From contig OZ005703.1 of NCBI GenBank assembly GCA_963930775.1, positions 4,154,001 to 4,218,000 on the forward strand: 64,000 nt of DNA. The letters run 5' to 3'. Positions 53,507 through 64,000 of this stretch are shown piece by piece (position 1 is the first letter of the stretch; the number at the start of each line of letters is the position of its first letter). The DNA comes from Cliona cf. orientalis (Eukaryota; Porifera; Demospongiae; Clionaida; Clionaidae). A model generated the notes under the pieces. The model worked only from the letters and a program-made list of their open reading frames with translations. It was not told the origin of the DNA and did not search any database. The position numbers and the translations under genes were made by a program.

Positions 53507-56500
53507 GTAATTTAAAAGTGTGTGATCATGTTCAATATGTACTGTATCTAATGCTGGTTTGTTGGGACACTATGGAGGACTAACTAATCCATTAGTGGAA
53601 GTTTTTCAGAAATTCTGAAATTTTGACAGAACTTTTGATATAGATCTCAGAGAGAGATACATACAGGCTTGCTTGTCATGATTGTAATGGAACATTAAAT
53701 TATTGGCTAGCCTAACGCTAATACAGTTTTTTCCTTATAGGGGAAATAATATTGTGTATTTGTAATTTTCCCTGATTTGCTTCCCCATTGAAATTTAAAT
53801 ACCGTATAGCGGGAAATTTTTGAGGGTAGCAATTTTCGCGGATGTGGGATTTTGAACTTTTTTGCGTTTTAATTTTCGAGGATCGTCCCTGAGACAAAGC
53901 CACACCCCCAAATTGGATGCAATGAAAACCACGCCCCTCTTCTTTCACACGCGCATGCAAATCATATGTGCATAGCATATATATGATTTGAACGACGAGG
54001 CTGTGTTGTGGAGGCGATGATCCGTGGCTACTACGAGTATCAAAGCATTTGGGAGGCTGAAGTCGGAGAAAATCTGACGTGTATCCGAGAACCCGGCAAC
54101 GTCCGAGACCCCTACGTTCCTCGTTCAAGGTGCTAGTTAGTTAGCTAGAGAAGCAAAACGTGTCACGAGACGGCGTTTACTTGCACGTGACAAGCCAGCG
54201 CTGCCATAGATATTATAGACTTACGTACAGAGTAAGTCTATAATATCTATGGCGCTGTGTACGTAAGAGTCTATAATATCTATGACAGCGTTGGCTTGCT
54301 ATGTATCGTAAGTTTAATTTCGAGGTATAAAATTTCGCGGATTCACCCTGATCCGCGAAAACAGCGAAAATTAATACCCTCGAAAATTTCCCGCTATACG
54401 GTACAAGTACATCACGTGATGCAATAACTTTCAATACCCCGCATGCATGCACAAGGGGCAAAGTGACCAGTTGTATTGTCATTGCGAGCACAAAAATCAC
54501 CATATCTCGCGACTCATAAGCCGCAACGAATCCATCTAATTTCGTGAATAACTGGCTTCAACGTGCTTCAAATTGATGGACATGGTCCATGAGCATCACA
54601 AACAGTGCCTCTTTGTTGGCCACCATTAGCCATGCCTATCGACAGTGCGTGCCTACTCAACTCAATGCATAATGCATACACATATAGGCATACAGACCTA
54701 ATCTCGCGTGCCACACTCCCGTGATGAAATAGTATAGACCATATAGGATATCTGCTCGTGCATACAAACAAACTCTTTGCACAGCTATCTGCATGGCCTG
54801 CCTACATGTAGACTGGTAAAGATAAGATCGTCGAATCTTTCAAATCATAATATATGCAAGTATTCAGTATCCATTGACTGAAACGTGAAGTTAGCTGCCC
54901 TACCAACATTTCTAATGAAACTGTCAAAAGTGGATTATGCACGTTGACATGCATATTACATGTACATTACATGTTATATCTTTAGCTTTGCACCCATCCT
55001 TTGGTGTTTACTCCTGAATATACAATGTATGTCTATGGTTCCCCAGACGGTCGCCAAAATCGCCATTTGCGATTGTCTAGTGGCTTCTGGCGATTGTCTA
55101 GTCGCCCTGATCACCAAATTGGCGGAGTGTAGCTAGTAGGTAATGGTCGCTTGGTGAAAGGAATGCTGTTGGTTAAACTCTACTATACAGGTACTAGATA
55201 TAGACCAAACCCACAACGTTTACTTAACACCCACTACATTAGTGCTGCAAACATAACCACTTGTCTGTACAGCTGCCTGCACTTCTAGCGTCATTCAACT
55301 TTGCATACAGTGGCTATTGAATATGAAATTTGGCTATAAAAGAAATGATGTAGTAGCCAATTTGGCTACGATATTTTCATAGCTTCGGGAACCCCTGTAT
55401 GTACATGTGCACTATTAAGTTTGGTCGTTACTACTGGTGCTTTAACTAGAATTTGCTTTAGTAATAATTATATACTCTAATCCTAAAATTGAGCAAAGGT
55501 GAAGTCATATCAGAAGGGTGGGGCAGTGAAGATTCATACGTACATGGCCTGGGAATGCAGTGATTGATTGAGGTTGACACTCACCTTTTGTGGATAGTGA
55601 ATATTGATATCATACATGTAGACTTGAAAACAAGCAGTTTTCTGTCAATTGCTCCATACATGTACATGTAGAATTCGTAAAAATATATAATATCTTACGT
55701 TATATTGGATCATGCATTGTATTCAATCAACCATGGTATACATGTACATGTACATGTACATATTAAATGTAAGCTACATGTACATTGTATATAGCTAAGC
55801 GATCCCAAAATACATGTACATATACATGTACATGTATACGATACTCGAGAAATCTTTACCCTGCACGCATGCATAAGGAGTAAAGCAATAGGTTTGTCTG
55901 TCTGTCGTTGTTATCGTCGTTGGTACGAAAACCGCTATATCTCGAGTTCTAGGCATCTACATGTATAAGCCCAACCAATAAGTAGATATTGGTGATAAAC
56001 TGGTTTCTATGTGCTTCAAATTGCTGAAAATGGCTTAATTACTAGCGCTACAAATCGTGTAGTTTCTGTTCATCATGCCTGTGGTTTATTGACCACACCC
56101 ACTCTACTGGCATGTGCTGATGCAACTGTGCATACAAGCTCAGTGTAGGAAAGGGTCATCAAGTCATAACAACAGAGCATTGCAATGCTACACTATAGTG
56201 GCTACAGAACATGCAGGGTATGTGCTCTAGAGAGCTCTAGCAAACCATACTTAGAGTTGCCAATATAAGCATGACCAACAAAGACATTATTTGCTAGTGC
56301 ATGGAGACAAAGGGAGTCAGTTTTTCACCATTTCTACTACATGTAGTTATGCCTCAACCTCGAGAACTGGTGATGCTTGTCTTTTGTCTATGATTACAAC
56401 AGCAACCAAGCTTAACCTTGCACATCCACAATGACTATAATGTTGTTTTCCAGTGTGCAGGCTTGAATTTTATACTGTATACATGTACATATAAGTGGAA

Positions 56501-59500
56501 ATTTTCACCAGAAGAGAATGTTTGCCAATTTCACCACCTGCGCTGCACTAGCTGAGAACTATCGTATATGTGAAAATTTTCACTGGATAAAAAATTTCAC
56601 CAAGCCCAGCTACCTTTGTATTAAGTTCGTGGAAAACTTTTTGCATGCCTATATGCAGTAAAGGCCATGGACATTGACCTGTGATGGGATGTCACACTAC
56701 CCTAATACTACTGATCCAAGGTATCCTACTTTTATAATATTATATGCACCTGTACAGCTACCGAGGCCCGATGGACATCCCATATCCCAGATAATATAAT
56801 CATTTCAGCTCTGCACTAGAGTAATACAGGCCATGGTATCTTTGCTCACGCACAAAAACAAACTCTTGCATACATACATAGCTTAGATTAGTAAAAATAA
56901 GATCGTCGAAATGTTTCAAATTAGATGCAAGTACTCAGTATCCACTGACTGAAATATGGAGCCAGCTGCCCTACCAACATTAAATTTTACTATCGTGTCC
57001 CGGGTAAGCGCCCATGGGCGCTTAAACATACATGTAACTCATGATTTTGACCCATGGGAACTTACCCGGGATCAAAATTCCATAGAAGCTGCTACAGTGG
57101 CCCCTTGAAATGTGGTACATGGGCACTTACCCGGGAGTAGGTGCTTGCCCGGGACTCTACTGTAGATCGGGTTTTAATTGCGAGTATCTATTAATTGCGA
57201 ATTGCGAGTTACATTTCGCAAATTTAGATTCGCAAACATAAACGTGCACGTATACTACAGTACGGTACGGGGTCGTCCATCGCAATTATTGGATTCACAA
57301 TTTGGCCTGACTTGACTAGAACGCAATTATTAAACTATACAATTAAAACCCATCCTACGGTACGGTATAATGTAAATTTTAAAAGTAAATTTTTTTTGTT
57401 GTGTCATGCATATTATTACGTTGTACATGTATCTTTAGCTTTGCACCCATTCTCTGGTGTTGAATCCTGAATATACAATGTACATGTATATGTATCCAAG
57501 AATAGAGGTGTGTACATGTACACTATTAACTTTGGTTACTACTGGTGTTTTAACTACATGTAGGTAATAATTATACTCTAATCCTGAATTGAGCGAAAGT
57601 GAAGTCATATCAGAAGGGAGGGGCAGTGAAGTGGTAATATCAATACTTGGCCTGGGAATGCAGTGATTGATTTTGAGGTTGACACCCACCTTTGCTGTTC
57701 CCTAGAAACTATCCATATTCTATTGCATTGCATTGCATGCATGCATGCATGAGTGACATGTGTAACATGTTTCATCATCCACTGGCTACTCACTGGTACT
57801 ATCACTAAGTACTGCCTTCCTCCCCAGGCCCTCTCTTCAGCTGTTGAATGTTTCATGCTAAAAGTGGGTGGTATGCAACATGATGATGTCCTGGGATTGC
57901 CCAGGGTATTTCCATGTCAGCGTAATTTGTGGAGAGGCCAATTTGCTACATGTAGATAGTGTGCAGTTGTACACACATCGCGCTTCATGAAGAGTTCATT
58001 TCAGCTAATGTTCCTGAGCTAGAATTCATTGTTATTGGCTATCCAGTAGTGGAAGCATGTCAGGGTACATGTACATATCCTTTCACCCATTTACTATCCT
58101 CTGAGCGATATCTGACTATCATTATCATTAAGTGTATATGTACATGACTGTATACAATATTATTGTTCTTCCACTCCAGGTCCTCAAACCCATCAATTTG
58201 AGAAGCATGGCAAACAACGAAAGTCTTTGTACAGCTTTCCGACCCAAAATCCCAACATTCGAGTTGAATCGCTCTCCAATGATCCAAAAAGCAAGGACTT
58301 TTTGGGATTCCGCGTTGTTGATAACGCAACAAATCAAGAGCTAAGCTGCTTCAGAGCCGAAAGTATTGTTGAATATCGCAAGTTTATGGCCTCTCTTGGT
58401 GGCTCTGGCGTAGGTCTCTTCACACCCAAAACCGATTCTGGTGGTGCACAAGTGCCGATTGAAGCAACTCATGGTAAGTGGGATGTGATTCATCCATCAG
58501 AAGATGAACTCTACCAGCGACAGAAAATGTTTGAGCAACATGAGACAGGACAATCTGCTGGCAATTCAAGTAGGCCTGCTGATGCTCCTCCTTCTTATGC
58601 TGAAACCATTCAGCAATTACCGATGGGATTTTATTTCCCTCAGGACACAGGAGTAAACCTTCCACCTGAAGTTTGTGCTCAGCTTGCTTTCCCAGGGCAA
58701 GCTGTGCCAATGTATGATCCCAATGCCCCTTTGCCAAAGGCTTTTCGGCGACACTGGCACGACACATTTAGACCACCCAATGGCCCTCCAATCTTCTTTC
58801 CAGTCAGCCTTGGTTATGGTAGTGAGGTAGGGCTTGAGCCTGGATATCAGGCGTTGTGGGATCCCAACAGAGGCACCTACTTCTTTCTTGATCATATTAG
58901 ACAGGTCACTTTCTTCGAGGATCCAAGACCACCTCCAGAATCCAAGCCTGTTGTTCAGAAGCAGAAGTATGCATATGGAGATAGACGACGTGAAAGTGCT
59001 TTTCCACCAAATATTTGTCGTGATATAGGTGTGATTGAAGTGACAACCAAAAGGGCACTCTCAAAACCACATGGGTTTATTTTATATGCTTGTGGAGTGC
59101 ATGGGCAGCATGGTGCTCCAGGTCAGACTGGAGAGACAGGTGTTGCTGGATTTCCTGGTGCTCCTGGTGTATTTTCTGGTGCAAGTGGAGGTCCGGGAGG
59201 GTCTGGTGGTCCTGGTGGTCCAGGAACATGTGGGCAGAGAGGTAATGATGCTACTGAAGCAAGTGATGTAATTATAAGTCTGTGGGGTGATGCTAATGAG
59301 CTAAATGTCAGTGGAACATGTACCTTAGCAGCGCAGCTCGGGGGACCAAAAGCTGAAGAGGTTCTATTTGTCACTTGCCGTGGAGGTGATGGTGGAAATG
59401 GTGGTCGTGGTGGTGATGGAGGAAGGGGTGGTATAGGAGGACATGGTGGTAGCGGAGCAACAGGGCATCATGGTCACAGTTCTGCTACAGGTCCTGGTGG

Positions 59501-62063
59501 TAGTGGTGGTAGAGGGGGTGATGGAGGACCAGGTGGCAGTGGTGGACCAGGTGGTCAAGGTGGGACAGGCGGAGATGGTGGTCATTGTGGTTTTGGAGGT
59601 GTGTGTGTTCTGCAAACTGCAACTCCCCAGCTCCTCATACTGGTTGAAGCAGATTGCATGGCTGGTAAACCAGGTATTGGAGGGAATGGTGGTAATGGTG
59701 GTGCTGGTGGTGCAGGAGGTATAGGAGGCCATGGGGGAGCTGGTGGAAGAGGTGGTAGTGGAGGAAGCTACAGAGACTCAAATGGTCATACACATCATTA
59801 CTCCAGTGGATCCTCAGGATCAAGTGGTTTCCCAGGTCGAAGTGGCTTTCCTGGACCTGATGGGCCACCTGGAAACCGTGGAATTGATGGAAACCCAGCT
59901 AATCATGGAGGAATCCTTTGGGTTGTTAGCTCTCCAGAAGGTACCGTGCTTTATGAAGCAGGCACACGATATGATGCAGAAGTTACCAGCTTCAATGTTG
60001 CTTCAGCAATCGATGATGGCATATTTGAGCCTAATGAGCGAATCTCCGTATTTGATATAACCGTTGTTAACAGTGGTGGGCTACCACTTCCTTCAGGTGC
60101 TTCAGCTTTCATGCCTTCAACTAAAACAGTGAAATTCGAACCAACAAGATTTGACCTACCAAGTGAGCATCTTTACCCACATCAAACTTTCACCATTCCC
60201 ATAACCTACTATGGAAGGATTTTTGACCAGCCTCCACCAAATGTGCCCGGCCCTTTTGTCTCGTATGCTGAGTTCCACCCACGTATTGAGCTCCTTGGTC
60301 GTCCCTTTGAAAAATCTTTTCTTCATCGCAAGCTTACTGTCCAGTATCCAGTGAAACTAGCGTATCTCAAGTGTTCTGAAAATCTTGGGAGGGGAGAAGT
60401 ATCTGTGTTAGATATTGGTGTTCAAAACATCTCCTCTATGCCTTATGGAACTTGCAGTGGATCGGGAGGGAAAATTGTCCTTCAAATTCATCTTGATGCT
60501 CGAATAATTCCAGTTGGCTCTGCAAATATCGGAATTACAGCAGTGCCATACACCATCACATATGATTCTAATATACGTGACAGTATGTACATTCAACTGC
60601 ACGAAATTCCCCCAGGAGAGACTGTGAATGTTCAAGTCACAGTTCAGATGGAAAGCAGAGCTGAGCTTTTTGATCGCTGCTACTGGCAAGCTGATCTATA
60701 TCTGCGGGATAAGCTTATTGAGTATAACTTTGAGAAGATTCGTGTCACACCATTCTACATTCCTCGAGATCCTCCTGCTGATATCCTAATGGTCACTAAT
60801 GAAGCTATCACTAGAAAGGAGTTTGTATTTTGGCAGCGAATTCTTGAGATATTAGAGGTGTTTGTTGACTTCTGGGACACCACTCGCTACAATGGCCTGT
60901 CTATTGATCGACAGACAAATACTCGTCATCAGAAATCATGGGAAGGTCGTTATACTGGAAAGATGATTCTCTATCCCCATTGTGATCTTCAGCTTTTGTG
61001 GGGAGTGGACATAGTTCGACATTTTCATGGTGCACAGCATCGTGATAGTCCTCTGAGAGACTCACACTCCAGTATGGTGCTTATGTTTCCACCTACTCCT
61101 CCTCACCGTCGTCAATCAGATATATATCATGATCATGGTGACTTGGCTCTCCTGCGACATCTTGCATCTGTTGATGCAACTATTGAAGTTCCCGAGGATG
61201 AATATGGTGGAAAGCATCTGTTTCAGCCTGGAACTTGCTTTGTTACATCCAAGCCTTACCACAGCTGGGAGAAAAAGCACTTGAAGAGACTGGAGAAGGA
61301 AATACCCAATCAAGCCCCCACTGTGCTGCAGCGTACAGCTAATATCCGCAGGGGCACTGGCTTTCTAAAGTACAACTATGGCACTGTCGATGTTCGCCGA
61401 ATCCCTCTGCTTCGATCGTGCAAGTTCACCATACATGATGGTGCTGGAGGGGATATTGCATCTATGAGTTTGGATGATGGAAATCTTACTCCCGCTTCCT
61501 CAGCCATTCCTCTAGCCAGCAATTATGGCCAAGTGTTTCTCATGACACTATGTGGCATTCCAGTGAGCAGCAAGCTCAACATTCTGAAAGCAAAGCCAGA
61601 TGAAACTCAACAACCTCAACACTCTGCAATGAGCTTTACCCTCCCAAGTGGATACATCATTAGCATGGCTGAGCTCACTATGATAACCATTTCTTGGGAG
61701 GTTGCTGATGAGATTTATAGTTGCTCTGGATCAGCTGAACGTATGAATGAGTTTGCAAGTGATGTGCAGAATAATGCTGCTGCTTACGTTGCCAGTGGAA
61801 GGGCAATAGCTAAAGGATTGAAGTTGATTGAAGTTGAAATCAAGGAACGCAAGAAAAAGATGGATAATGCTCTTGTCACAGCAACCATTGATGAGATCAA
61901 GCGTCACATTTCACATGTTGAAAGAGCCATGCGCAAGGCTGGAGTGGACTGTCACAACCTTGAAGAGATACCTAGGCTAATCTTTCTTCTTGATCAGTCT
62001 AGAGTTCACCATAGTCACCAGCACTGGGTTAAGGATGATAGATGGAATCTACCTGCTGTTTAA
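53338..62063 (+). CDS. PH-WW-glycine-rich multidomain protein, 1350 residues, two coding exons
   Basis: Exons 53338-53506 and 58180-62063 join in phase 1 and end at TAA. Domains in order: a Pro/Gln-rich start; a PH domain at about residues 30-130 (GYLERKTKILKRWKKEYFKI through FRAESIVEYRKFM), expected to bind phosphoinositides or proteins; a PPSY motif at 193-196; a WW-like domain at about 275-309 whose two tryptophans are replaced by Tyr and Phe; collagen-like and GGxGG blocks at about 363-406, 458-530, 550-587 and 599-632; beta-rich sandwich-like sequence at about 650-917; an unknown segment with VDFWDTTRYNG at 952-962; and a Lys/Glu-rich helix, probably coiled coil, at about 1262-1307. There is no signal peptide or membrane segment, so an intracellular scaffold is inferred. 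I do not recognise a named family for the whole protein. The start was chosen as the first good ATG after the acceptor at 53317; an in-frame GTG six codons earlier is less likely. Confidence 0.85.
53800..54403. mobile_element. TACCGTA-type MITE, 604 bp, with HIRAN-like cargo
   Basis: Left end TACCGTATAGCGGGAAATTT and right end AAATTTCCCGCTATACGGTA are inverted complements. A nested hairpin around TCTATAATATCTATG lies at about 54190-54300. It sits in the intron of the PH-WW gene. Confidence 0.85.
54017..54136 (+). pseudogene. HIRAN-like domain fragment captured in a MITE
   Basis: ATG followed by 38 codons and TAG. RGYYEYQSIWEAEVGENLTC and REPGNVRDPYV match the start of HIRAN-like domains (G-Y-Y--IW---GE-L-C-RE--N--DPYAV) common in uncharacterised proteins of sponges and cnidarians. 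The expected continuation is missing; a possible splice donor AAG-GTGCTA lies at 54130. It is enclosed by terminal repeats of the 53800-54403 element, so it looks like a captured exon. Identification rests on family resemblance. Confidence 0.5.
55735..55848 (+). repeat. (ACATGT)n-like simple sequence
   Basis: Overlapping palindromic TACATGTACATGTA words, a motif scattered over the whole window and densest here. Confidence 0.85.
57158..57362. mobile_element. TACCGTA-type MITE, AATTGCG family, copy 3
   Basis: Left TACTGTAGATCGGGTTTTAA and right TTAAAACCCATCCTACGGTA. It lies within one unit of the intronic tandem duplication of the PH-WW gene and directly follows another inverted-repeat block (about 56995-57157, CCCGGG-rich ends). 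Confidence 0.85.
58180..62063 (+). CDS. PH-WW-Gly-rich protein, coding exon 2 (single 3.9-kb exon)
   Basis: Acceptor CACTCCAG to 58179; the open frame runs 3884 bases to TAA at 62061-62063. It carries the second half of the PH domain, the PPSY motif, the WW-like domain, all glycine-rich blocks and the unknown C-terminal region. Such a long uninterrupted exon contrasts with the 36-390 base exons of the NUP155 gene and suggests either retroposed ancestry or intron loss. Confidence 0.9.
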
Positions 62064-62508
62064 GGTTAGTTTGCAATTTAGTAGTTACCCATGCACATGT
62101 GCAAGATGATGGGTTGGGTTGATAGTGAAAAAATGTGGTTTGAAAGTTGGTGTTTCATACAGTACTGCAGAGCAAGAAAGCAATTGTTTTCGAGGAACTG
62201 ACACACTAAGCTGAAAAAAGTTGTCCAGTAATCACCACGTACATTTAGTTTCCGCCTTGGGCTACTCTCTGCTCAGTGTTGCCTAGATTCATAGCCTCAC
62301 TTGATTCCCAGCTTAGCTGTGTAGCTGGACATGAAGCCTGGCCCCGGGGATCGTGCAACATTGCAAACATGGGAGTGGCCAGGGGACGAGGCTACATGTG
62401 TAATTGAGGCATAAAAGTGCTAATCTGGGTAAAGGTCTTCATATTCCTACATGTATGTGTGCATGGCCCCATGCCTTCACTCACATAGTGTGTGGGTGCA
62501 ATACTGCA

Positions 62509-62514
62509 AATAAA
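62509..62514 (+). terminator. Polyadenylation signal of the PH-WW gene
   Basis: AATAAA lies 446 bases after the TAA stop, in a suitable place for the 3' end of the transcript. Confidence 0.5.
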
Positions 62515-63731
62515 TGCTACATGTACATAGTTTCCCTATAGGAAGAGGGGCTAATTCAAAAGTGCTAGCCATGAATCTACAATCCCTAGCTGTTGCAACA
62601 GTTGATGCTAGCACTGTGACTATACAGACTAAAGTTAATGCTTAAGGTCAAAGTTAGCTATTGTGAACTCAAGCCATGGACTACTGTAGTGAAGTTGCTA
62701 ATCTGGTGTGGCCAACCCCCAGATAGACCTCGTACATTCTGCCACAGGCCCTTTTATAATTATGGGCATGCAGAATTTTAAAGTTGGAAGGTACATGTAG
62801 TATCACCACACCAAACTGAGAAGATACTCTATACCTATTTTGTTGATGAGAGACGTTGGTGAGTAAGGCTATCCACAAGAGTGTTGCTGTGCATGGTGAT
62901 TTTGGTCAAGGGTGGTATGTGGTCGACTATCGTACATGTAGTTCAATAGTCACAAGTGAGCTATAGTAATACACAATGTAGCTACCTGACCATGCCGCAC
63001 CGTTATTGATATGGCTACTCGGCTAGTACAATCATTTGTGTGTTGTTTCGCTTGTTCACTCTAGAGATTGGCTTTCTGACAGTAGAGAGACATATACATG
63101 TACCAATGTGGAGGAATATTCTAGACTACCATAAAGTCTTCTCTGCCTATCTCCACAACATGGCCATGATGGTTTAGCTGCTATTCATTCAAGGACTGTC
63201 ACTCATTCGTTGCTGGGCTAGTACTTATCGCTATGACCCCAATCTGATCGTTTTAGCGTGCACTGCCCTCAGTAAATTAAAAAAAATTGCACAGTCACTC
63301 ATTTGATATGACTAATTCTCGTTTTCTTTTTTTTAGATAGCTGCATGTATATACTTGTAGCAGTTTGTACTTGCATATCACCATTAAAGTTACTTCAATC
63401 ACATCAAGGCTTTTTTACTGGGTGAAATTGGCAGACAAAGATTGTTATTTTTCCTAAGATAAAAATGAGTATGATCTTCGTTCAGATAGCTCAAAAGGAG
63501 GTTGATAAAATTAATAACTAGTGCTTCAATCTCCTGCCTTCCCGCCATATGCTCCATTGATACAGTTTTACTGCCTAAAGGCCAGTTCACACTACACAAT
63601 GCATTACGTTACGTTGCATTGCGTTGCGCCGCCTTCATGTGATGCTTGTAAGATATACTATCCCGGTATATGGCTATAGATGTTCTAAAAATTATTTTTC
63701 CAGCTGATTTTAAGTTCTAAAGGTTGTATAT

Positions 63732-63933
63732 TACCGTAGATCATGAAATTTTCGCTGTTAAAAATTTTTCGTCGATGACCTTTTCTGACGAGAATTAAAC
63801 ATGTGAAATATTTTGTGTAATGTACGTCGACCTATACCTATCTTGGTCACTAAAGTCTGGCGACGAAATTTAGACTATGCGAAAAATTTACAAGCAAAAT
63901 ATTTTACCGGCGAAAATATCCCGATCTACGGTA
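63732..63933. mobile_element. TACCGTA-type MITE at the right end of the window
   Basis: Left TACCGTAGATCATGAAATTT and right ATATCCCGATCTACGGTA; related to 573-762 in GAAAATTTTCG-type interior. Flanks TATAT and TATAC agree with a TA target. Confidence 0.8.
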
Positions 63934-64000
63934 TATACATGTAGATCCCTTGCTTAAGTGTCTAGGTGAGAATGTCCTGTTGGTCTCGTATAGGCTCAGC

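Larger units (their letters stand above)
54403..57690 (+). repeat. Intronic tandem duplication (units about 54403-55590 and 55853-57690)
   Basis: Shared, in the same order: GCATGCATxxxxAAGG-G-AAAG; GTGCTTCAAATTG; AAACAAACTCTT; AAGATCGTCGAA; CTGCCCTACCAACATT; ATCTTTAGCTTTGCACCCAT; GAAGTCATATCAGAAGGG; GCCTGGGAATGCAGTGATTG. The second unit is longer because of inserted MITEs around 56995-57362. Confidence 0.8.
62064..64000 (+). other. 3' flank of the PH-WW gene
   Basis: Probable 3' UTR to about 62530, then unassigned sequence, an inverted-repeat scrap (62296-62394, AGCCTC type), a CCAGTTCACAC motif at 63582 like other MITE ends, and the terminal MITE. Confidence 0.6.

Noticed and set aside
57753..58147. 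Open frames just before the large exon of the PH-WW gene, considered as extra exons
   Set aside because: No PH-like or other motif, and the phase-1 junction 53506/58180 already gives a continuous PH domain.
59071..59868. Several long overlapping frames within the glycine-rich region on both strands
   Set aside because: They are shadows of the GGT/GGA-rich codons of the large exon (Val-rich, Thr/Ser-rich and His-rich readings).

Overview
The window is animal nuclear DNA: AT-rich, intron-containing, and packed with short inverted-repeat transposons (MITEs), foldbacks and simple-sequence tracts. Gene content (an animal-type NUP155, a PH-WW-glycine-rich protein, fragments of DUF3504-like and HIRAN-like genes, a BEL/Pao relic) and repeat style fit an early-branching marine invertebrate. 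A demosponge such as Amphimedon is my best guess, but that is inference from family resemblance, not a database match.

Layout. From 3754 to 40306 (+) runs the 3' part of a gene for nucleoporin NUP155. Eighteen coding exons can be placed with consistent splice phases. They encode about 974 residues: the end of the N-terminal beta-propeller, the whole alpha-solenoid and the natural C-terminus. Roughly the first 400 residues were not found and probably lie before the window. The introns are inflated by repeats. They hold a tRNA-Cys gene on the opposite strand (13866-13937), a broken DUF3504-type gene cut by a hAT-like MITE (6807-7379), CATGCATG arrays inside inverted-repeat elements (21312-24297) and a decayed 6-kb BEL/Pao retrotransposon (25560-31680).

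From 40307 to about 53300 I find no convincing gene, only repeats, a 670-bp palindrome and a few weak open frames. The second real gene lies at 53338-62063 (+). It has two coding exons, the second a single 3.9-kb exon, and encodes a 1350-residue protein with a PH domain, a PPxY motif, a WW-like domain, glycine-rich/collagen-like blocks and a long C-terminal region I cannot name. Its 4.7-kb intron holds a MITE carrying a HIRAN-like fragment and a local tandem duplication. The tail, 62064-64000, holds the 3' UTR with a polyadenylation signal and another MITE.

The two genes have no evident functional link: NUP155 is a scaffold of the nuclear pore, while the second protein looks like a cytoplasmic or membrane-recruited scaffold. 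The most novel items are the PH-WW-Gly-rich protein and a set of otherwise different MITEs sharing the same TACCGTA/TACGGTA ends.
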